NCBI GenBank assembly: GCA_030867875.1
Contig: JAOWCC010001589.1
Location: forward strand, 75,973,537 to 76,037,536
Length of the DNA stretch: 64,000 nt
From: Actinernus sp. WN-2022
Taxonomy: Eukaryota > Cnidaria > Anthozoa > Actiniaria > Actinernidae
Reading direction: 5' to 3'
Every line of letters starts with the position of its first letter. Within the stretch, counting starts at the first letter, position 1. The notes under the pieces were generated by a model, which saw only the letters and a program-made list of their open reading frames with translations, searched no databases and had not been told where the DNA came from. Positions 56,740-64,000 of this stretch are shown piece by piece. A program made the translations under genes and the position numbers.

Positions 56740-57399
56740 TTAAAATTGGACTGAAAAGTGTTGTAAAATCTTCATTGTTTTGTCGTAATGGCAAACGCAT
56801 GCTCGGTTTTATGCGCCTTAATTCGTAGGTTCGGAAAATATTCATAAATTACTAGTAGATCAAAAATCCTTGGAGTTTAGAAATTTTCTGATTTTGATGA
56901 CGTCATCATGACGTCACTTGATGACGCCATCAGACTACAAGACTTTACCCTTTGGAGTCACCTTGACAATAATTATTGCCCACTCTTTAATTTTCCGGGT
57001 TTTACGAGGCTGCAAACTTTTCCTAGCAACGGCCGATTTAAATATGTCAATGGGCCCTTAACAGATTTAACATTACACATCTCTAACAGATAATTCGTAA
57101 ACTTAACGCGACATTCCTCAGTTGGTAACGTCATAAAACGAGTTTCTTGAAATGGGGACGGTTTACACAGGATTTGTTTTGCTATCACACTGCTTAAAAT
57201 GACAAATGCATTGTATTTCCGCCTTCTAATGTGGCACCCGTCATTTATACTATAAGATATTTTACCATTTACTATGCCACGTAACCTGTTTCCTTTAACT
57301 AATTGCTTCCGTTATGATCTGGACATGATTAAAAGGCGGATTATTCAAGCCATTATTATGAGTCATAGAACAATTAAAAAACATTAATTTAAGTTTACT
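56740..57399. other. No gene seen
   Basis: Contains GATGACGTCATCATGACGTC-like words near 56896. Nothing coding. Confidence 0.4.
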
Positions 57400-59226
57400 T
57401 TCCGTTCCCCGTTTTAGACGCGATTACCAACATGGATTCAAAGATTACAAAAACAAATTAAATCATTCTCTGAGAATTGCTAAACGCCTGTATTACGAAA
57501 AAATATTAGAAGACAATAAGTCAAACATTAAAGCCACCTGGAGGATTCTTAATGAAGTTATCAACAAAAAAGATCGAAGCCTAAATTAACCTCGACGTTT
57601 AAAGTTGACGACCATGAAATTTCTGATCCTGTTGAAATTGCCAATAGATTTTGTATTTATTTCACTAATATTGGGCCTAACTTAGCTAAAAAAATACAGC
57701 CCTCAGCCATGTCTCATCAGAATTTTCTTTCCGGCTTTTTTTCGAGTTCAGTGTTTTTTAATCCAACAACCAAAGAAGAGATGATAGAAATTGCCAACAG
57801 CTTTAAACCAGGAAAAGCCTCTGGGTATGACAACATACCTATGTCTATAATAAAACAATCTATTGATATTATTTCTGAACCCTTGACTGACATTATCAAT
57901 TTACCCATTAGTCATGGTATTGTTCCTGATGAAATGCAAATTGCTCGCGTGATTCCTCTATTTAAAGCTGATAATCAATATTTGTTCACCAATTATAGAC
58001 CAGTCTCAATTCTACCAAACTTCTCTAAATTTTTGGAAAGAGTAATTTATAACCGCCTATTGATATACTTTAATAAATGTAATATTTTAAATGATAATCA
58101 GTTCGGTTTCAGAAAAAATCACTCTACTGCGCTTGCTTTGATCGACATATATGATAACATTTCATCTGCAATTGATCGTAAAGAAATTGCTGTTGGAATT
58201 TTTCTAGATTTATCGAAAGCCTTCGACACTGTTAACCACAGCATTCTTTTTGACAAACGTGAACATTACGGCATTCGTGGCATAGCATTAGATTGGATTA
58301 AAAGTTTATTTTCCAACAGAACACAATTCGTTCACTTTAATGAGCACTGCTCTTCTCCTAAAAAGATTTATTGTATATCAATGACTTAAATAATGTTTCT
58401 AATGTATTAGAGCTTATTCTATTTGCTGATGACACGAATATATTTTTCTCTCACAAAGACCCTGTTTATCTGATCAATACTCTGAATGCTGAAATAAACA
58501 AATTATCAGATTGGTTCAAGGCAAATAAACTCTCATTGAATTTAACAAAGACAAAATTCATGGTATTTAAACCCAGACAAAATAGGCAATGTCATAATCT
58601 TCAGTTGGTTATAAACAACCAGATAATTGATCAAGTCAGTAAAAGAAACCACGTTTCTAGGGGTAATACTAGATGAACACTTATCTTGGAAACCATATAT
58701 ATCTCATATAGCCAACAAAATATCGAAATCTGTAGGAATCATTTTTAAATCTCGTTTTCACCTTTCCAAAATGTCTTTACGAACACTGTATTATGCAATG
58801 ATTTATCCTTACCTTCAATATTGTAATTTAGTCTGGGCTTCTAGTTACCCATCCAATCTTCGTCGTATAGTACTACTTCAAAAACGTGTCATTAGAATCC
58901 TAATGAAGACTAAATTTGATGCTCACACTGATCCTATTTTCAAAGAACTAAACATAATTAAATTCCATGACATTCTTTTGTTACAGATAGGTCAATTTAT
59001 GTACTCCTACAAAAATGTCCTTGTCCTTTTTAACAAATGATCAAGTCCATAATTACAACACTAGAAATGCTCCAGCTTTTCGCACTCCCTTATGTAAAAC
59101 CAACATAAGGCAGTTTACTTTCAAGGTCCAAAGTTATTTAATTCACTTGATACTGAACTTATTAACTCCGCCTCCCTTTCTCTTTTCAAAGTAAATTTTA
59201 AATCCTATCTCTTTCGTAAATATTAA
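57400..59226 (+). pseudogene. CR1/jockey-type LINE, 5'-truncated and heavily broken
   Basis: Successive frames give the pre-RT linker (NHSLRIAKRLYYEKIL, 57450-57500) and RT blocks KPGKASGYDNIPMSIIK, NYRPVSILPNFSKFLERV, FGFRKNHSTA and FLDLSKAFDTVNHSIL. These are followed by FADDTNIF (catalytic, about 58421-58444), LGVILDEHLSWKPYI, and a C-terminal tail with HNYNTRN and a last TAA at 59224. The segment that should hold the VPQGS-LGP block between the FDTVNH and FADD motifs is missing: SSPKK jumps straight to LYINDLNN near 58365. At least four further frame changes occur (about 57585, 58640, 59035 and 59125). The copy cannot make an active protein. It differs clearly in sequence from the LINE at 47.9 kb, so two families are present. 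Confidence 0.93.
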
Positions 59227-59466
59227 TCATGATTAGTTATTAGTAAGAATACATGTAACGCAAACATTAACAAGGAAAAATCGCCAGTTCGTCATAGTTA
59301 CTCGTTATATCTATCCACTTGCTATTAGTTTTAAGAGGAAGCCTAAATTCACATAAGCCCTTAATGGTTTCTTTTTAGGCTTTCTCGCCACTAACCTTTA
59401 TATATTTTACTTTGTATTATCTACTTTGTAAATTCTATTAGTGGCGAATAAAATACAATACAATGC
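59227..59466 (+). repeat. LINE 3' UTR and AATAC-type tail
   Basis: The 3' region ends in AATAAAATACAATACAATGC, a degenerate 5-bp microsatellite. It also has an inverted pair AGTGGCGA/TCGCCACT (59377-59391 and 59440-59450). Confidence 0.7.
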
Positions 59467-59468
59467 AA

Positions 59469-59690
59469 TGCCGGAAGATATAACAAAAGAAACAGAACAA
59501 GCTCTCACTTTCCAGACTAACATATTTTATTGGAAGCTTAGAATCGCGGAATTCATTGAAGACAAACACCAGCCGGTGAGCCGAAATAATTAATAAGAAA
59601 CTAAAACAGCACCCAAGCTCCACATCAATCTACCAAAGTTGAACATCAAGCCATATGACGGAGATCCGCTTGAATGGCTTACATTTTGGG
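59469..59690 (+). pseudogene. BEL/Pao gag-region fragment
   Basis: One frame reads ITKETEQALTFQTNIFYWK, then two adjacent TAA codons (59591-59596), then LHINLPKLNIKPYDGDPLEW and LTFW. The LPKLxIKPYDGDPLEWLTFW motif is the hallmark of the DUF1759 region at the start of BEL/Pao polyproteins. It breaks off after 59690. It is not next to the BEL/Pao piece at 27.3 kb, and no LTRs are seen. Confidence 0.85.
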
Positions 59691-60296
59691 TAATATATCT
59701 GATAGTATATAGATGTTAGACATAGCATATATGGTACATTGGGACACTATAACGCAGGATACATAAAGTAATTGGGTAACACCGCTCACCAGAATTTTAT
59801 CGCAGACTCATCTCTTTTGGTCCGTTTATAACCTACTTTCCAAAAGGACAAATTAGCTTGAATAACCGCAGGCTGTTTAAACAAACACACTGCAGTTTCT
59901 AGAGTACAGAACAAGGTTTCCAAAACGGCCATGTTTGTTGGATTTGGTCACTTGTGGTCAGAGTTATGGCAGTCTCAAGACAAACAATATTACGGGTTTT
60001 AGCGTGCAAATATGGAGTCTGAGGTTTCTTGTCGAAAAGCTGAATTTTCAAGAAGGAATAATGGAATCATCGAAAATGGACTTTGGGACATCAGAAGGGA
60101 AGAATACGTTTTCAACTCTTCGCACGCACATTTTTTGCTCAGTAAGGTTGTAGATTTGCTGCAGATACATTTTATAAACTGTTATCTGCATGTTTTTACT
60201 GGAAATCGGTTAATGTCCACTGTAAATAAATGCGAATGTTTAATGCTTCCTCTAAAATCAAAGATATGAATCATCAAAGTTTACTATACTTGGCTT
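59691..60296. other. No gene seen
   Basis: A+T-rich, with overlapping non-ATG frames of 72-85 codons in the same strand that I do not support. Confidence 0.4.
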
Positions 60297-60525
60297 TGAA
60301 AATATCAAAACTGAATTGATAATATCTGTAGAAATAATGCCTCGATCGCACATTTTTACGATTCAGTACCTTATTTCATGAGGAATAAGGAAAATGTTTA
60401 GGATCCCATACATTTCTCTGTAAATTTTCACGAGCCGTTTCACACAGTAACAGGGGTCAATATGTGTTGCGCAATAACCATGTATCGAATTTCTGGCGAC
60501 GCAAAAGTTGATGATAAATTTCTGG
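60297..60525 (+). repeat. Dispersed repeat related to 1.68-1.86 kb
   Basis: ATATCAAAACTGAATTG, AATAAGGAAAATGTTT, CACACAGTAA and TCGAATTTCTGGCGA occur in the same order as at 1683-1840, with extra sequence in this copy. Confidence 0.6.
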
Positions 60526-60678
60526 ACGCGATGGAGAGAGGAATATTTCACAAATTTACGTGAGCATCACTCGCACCGAAGAGACAAGAATCGTAAAGAT
60601 GACGACGAGATAGCCATAGGGAACGTGGTGTTAATTCACGATGGCCTACCATGAAAGTGAGATTCGCACCCACCGATA

Positions 60679-60771
60679 CCAGAGGTTTTCGCTTCTCGTT
60701 GCTTCGCAGCTCGCTGATCGCTGCTTCGCGGCTCTTTCTCCGCGGCAGTGTTCTCTATAGAGAACCTCTGG
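60679..60771. repeat. Foldback, 93 bp
   Basis: CCAGAGGTTTTC pairs with GAGAACCTCTGG around a centre rich in GCTTCGC words. Confidence 0.65.
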
Positions 60772-61302
60772 AACCAGGGTACTTTTCAGTTGGACCACTT
60801 GGCAAATCATCGGCGCTCACAGAAAACGAAATTGAAAAGGTTTCGCTGTTAATTGTGTATTTATGACTGACAAAACGTGTTCGGTCTAAAATGGGAAGTA
60901 AACAATGGACGCGTCATGTGACACCCGAGTTTTCTCGGGTCGATGAATATTTATTTAACGGTAAACAAAAGAATTATTTCCTAGGTCAGACGAAGGACAA
61001 CCTGGAGTTACTCAAGCGAAATGCTTCTGTGTGACAGCTGATTGACGTCTAAGTTAAAGTTTACGACTCATTTTTCAAAAGCTAGCTGAGACTTCCAGAA
61101 TCTTAACTAAGCACAAGGTCGGCCATGTTTTTGTTGTTTTAATTAACCTCGCACGAGCCTAAAAACATATGCCTTGGTGGCCAGTAAGGCTTCTAAAATC
61201 TTAAAGTGAAAGGAATGTGAGCTTATGGTAATTTGCTGCGTTTCGAATTTACGGCAACGTAAACGAATAAAACAGACAACTCATCAAAGTGTCAAACGTT
61301 AT
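60772..61302. other. No gene seen
   Basis: Contains CCGAGTTTTCTCGG (60927-60940), a short perfect palindrome. Nothing coding. Confidence 0.4.
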
Positions 61303-62146
61303 GTACCTATCAGCAGCTTCCCCGAGGGGTCGACCCCCGGTGTAACCAGGGGGATTGTAAAAAGACAGAAACTATCTTGATGATTTCCCCCAGGGGTAGG
61401 GGAATCGTCCCTTTCAAAGTCCCCTGGTTAGGTCTTCCACGACCTACAATCCCCCGTCATTTTGCACGAAATGAGATCGATGGAGCTGAATTGACTACTG
61501 AACACTCTATTTTCAACAGAAAATGTAACTTTATTAACACTTCAATGATATAAAAGAATAAAAGTTGACAATTCTTGCTGCGAGCAAACATGCATTTTGT
61601 TTTAGCATTAATGAATACGAAAATTCGATATTTTGGTAAAACTAAACATAAAAAAGTTATGCTTCATATGTAATGATTTCATTTATGCCAAACTTGGTAA
61701 CAGCTGATGGTCAACAGATAACCCCAAAAGGATTGGATTTTAAAAGTCGTCCTTACCCTACGGTTGAAGATGGCATCTATTGCGAAAAGCACGTGAAGCA
61801 CTAGTACCCAGTCTATACTGCTCGAGGTACGACAGGTAGCCCAAGTCAAGAATACTCGGCATCGAAATTCTACACTGGTCGTCTCGGTATATCTCATATC
61901 ACGCTTTAACTCTTGTATTAATAAACGAGAAAAAACAATCTCCGTGGTTAGTTTCCCTGATGACAAAAACAATTTGAACAAATCCCCCACCCCAGTTTTC
62001 CAACCCTAAATCAAAGTCGAGCATTTCCCCGACCCCAGGGGCAATATTTGCATTCAATCCTCCTGTATTCCCCCACATATCCCCCACGTATTCCCCCCGT
62101 GGTTACCTCGGGGGTCGACCCCTCGGGGAAGCCGCTGATAGGTACC
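61303..62146. mobile_element. 844-bp TIR element with ~45-bp C/G-rich ends
   Basis: GTACCTATCAGCAGCTTCCC continues through GAGGGGTCGACCCCCG and pairs with the right end. The subterminal regions have repeated CCCCCA/GGGGGA words on both sides. The interior has no transposase, and no target duplication is visible. Confidence 0.85.
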
Positions 62147-63053
62147 GCATTAATTTTTGCTGAGTTTTAGTTAGTAGACAGCTGACGAGTTCGTGAGCGT
62201 TTCTTTTCAAAGTGTTAGTCGCAGTGTAATAACGGCAATGACTGTGTTTAATAAATAATACAAGTCAGTTTCAAATACGGAGTGACTTCTGCTAAATTTG
62301 AGCGCGGGATCTCCAGAGTGTATTCTCGTTTACACCGCCATTTGTGTGTTTAAATTGACTAAGACAAACCGGCTTTAAAATAAAAACGATTACGACTCGC
62401 CACTTGCCCGCTAACCTTAGAAGAAGTATATTCTGGTTTCACACTCTGAAGAATTGTGTTATTTATTAAACAAAGTCATTCCTGTGTTTAAACTGACTAA
62501 GAAAAACGATGTAGAATGAAACGCTTACGACTCTGGAGCCGTCCGCGCTAAACTTAGCAGAAGTATATTCTGGTTTCACAGTGTTGCGGCTTTATTTAAA
62601 CACAGTCAGCTGGGTTATTTACCGTGGATAATTTTGCTTTGATTTTGAATAAACAAATAAAGGCCAAGGATCAAAGCATTTTAGCGAACATTAGGGAGGA
62701 GCTTACAACAAAAGAATCGGAGGAATCAAAGAGAGGAGGCGGGCTGCCAAAACAATAGCAGTAGAAGTTGAAAAAATTGCGCGAAACACAATCCAATGAA
62801 ACTGTGTATTAGAAATTTCGCGGGTCTTCTTTTGTATTACGCCAGAGCCAATCATCAGGAACTTTATGAGTTGAACAAAAGGCTTTCAGAACAATACTTA
62901 ATTCCCATTTTAGACCGAACACAAGTCGTAAAAAGAGCTCCATGCATAGGCAGAAGCGAATACATTTTCTGTATAATGTAATTGAAAAAGTCAATCTAAA
63001 GTGACTGTTCTCCTGTAATTCAGACCAATGATTATCTCACTCACTGAAAAGTC
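62147..63053. other. No gene seen; diverged local duplication
   Basis: GAAGTATATTCTGGTTTCAC occurs at 62424 and 62560, with similar flanks (CTTTATTTAAACACAGTCA, TTATTAAACAAAGTCATTC), suggesting an old duplication of about 136 bp. No coding content. Confidence 0.45.
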
Positions 63054-63191
63054 TTACATCCGCCATGTTGGATCAGTTAGTAAGCTGGTTCCGGCATTTA
63101 ACCTCGCTTCCATTCAGGACGAATCTATCGTTGCTTCTGATTGGTCGAAATCGGAGAATTGCAGATATAAGAGGGTTGTCATTGGACATTC
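63054..63191 (+). repeat. Dispersed repeat related to 1.86-1.99 kb
   Basis: TTACATCCGCCATGTTGGAT, then GAATCTATCGTTGCTTCTGA and GTTGTCATTGGA match 1858-1992. Confidence 0.65.
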
Positions 63192-63466
63192 GCTCCTCAC
63201 TATCTATCACAGGATAGGAAGTGAGTAAAGGAGCCAATCAAATCGCTGAATTTGCAAGAGAATACTAGTATGTCTCTACCTGACTAAAGGATATAAGTTG
63301 GTTACGTAGTTGGTGTTATTAAAGCACTCGCTCCTCACTATCTATCACAGGATAGGAAGTGAGTAAAGGAGCCAATCAAATCGCTGGATTTGCAAGAGAA
63401 TACTAGTATGTCTCTACCTGACTAAAGGATATAAGTTGGTTACGTAGTTGGTGTTATTAAAGCACT
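63191..63466 (+). repeat. 138-bp tandem duplication
   Basis: CGCTCCTCACTATCTATCAC starts both copies (63191 and 63329). They differ at about one base (GCTGAATT against GCTGGATT), so the duplication is young or recently homogenised. Confidence 0.95.
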
Positions 63467-63731
63467 ATTTTCGCACTAATCAATGGCCTTGGCTACATAA
63501 AGGTTAGGGACTGACGTGCGTGTTTAATTGACAAATAGAGGCACGTGCTGACTATAGCGGACAAAAAATAATGAATTCGGCCTTCGGCCTCTTGCAGTAA
63601 TGAAATGTTGAGTTCATCGTACAGTCGGCAAGTGCCTGTATTTGTCAGTAAAACACAAACATAAAGTCTCTAACGTTTATTAAATATTCCAACTGAGCGC
63701 ACAGCGTGCTGTGGTCACCAATAACACACTG

Positions 63732-63811
63732 TCATTAGCCAATCACCTGCTTGGATTTTGTATTGTGCACATCATTAGCCAATCACCTGCTTGGATTGTG
63801 TACTGTGCACG
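63732..63811 (+). repeat. 40-bp tandem duplication
   Basis: TCATTAGCCAATCACCTGCT occurs at 63732 and 63772. The two 40-bp copies differ at three positions. Confidence 0.95.
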
Positions 63812-64000
63812 AAACTGGAATATTAACTGCTGTGAATACAGCGTGCACAAATACGATAAATCATCAACATCACATCTTCTTTTGCTTGGAATATATTTAA
63901 GTAGTGGGCCACGAAAGAGTGAACGAATTATGAACTAGGAGAATAGAACATGACTATGCATGATGTATGGCAGCTGTAATACGTATTTTCAAGTTCACCA

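Noticed and set aside
62190..62225. CTGACGAG word resembling a hammerhead core
   Set aside because: No GAAA follows after a closable stem II and no complementary stem I is present.

Overview
The window looks like intergenic DNA from an anthozoan cnidarian, most likely a stony coral or sea anemone. The evidence is a single-exon rhodopsin-like GPCR of the kind that cnidarians carry in large numbers, animal non-LTR (CR1/L2-like), BEL/Pao and hAT remnants, and very many short inverted-repeat elements in A+T-rich DNA. There are no bacterial-style operons, rRNA genes or CRISPR arrays. The taxon is inferred from element types, not from a marker gene.

Only one intact host-type gene is visible, the minus-strand GPCR at 2587-3585. 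Everything else recognisable is mobile or repetitive. The coding remnants are two larger LINE copies (47.9-50.96 kb, nearly intact, and 57.4-59.5 kb, heavily damaged), LINE fragments at 0-0.6, 7.7-8.1, 13.8, 23.8-24.0 and 25.2-26.3 kb, BEL/Pao fragments at 27.3 and 59.5 kb, and a gutted hAT element at 22.1-23.8 kb.

The largest class is non-autonomous DNA elements with terminal inverted repeats. Seven insertions, in six families, are bounded by TTAA (10.9, 17.5, 26.3-30.2, 42.1, 45.7, 52.3 and 54.9-56.7 kb). Others have a TA duplication (a pogo-like element at 32.7 kb), a 7-bp duplication (51.6 kb) or CACTAG ends (10.4-12.1 kb). Many foldback palindromes, several minisatellites and three tRNA-like SINE heads fill much of the rest. 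No transposase able to move the TIR families is visible.

The most interesting signal is a type I hammerhead self-cleaving ribozyme with a complete conserved core, present twice (39048-39100 and 53798-53850). At 53.3-54.05 kb it sits between two head-to-tail copies of a repeat, and the full unit of 516 bp runs almost exactly from scissile site to scissile site. This is the layout expected of a metazoan retrozyme or a Penelope-type pseudo-LTR. The other copy is nested inside a TTAA-type MITE.
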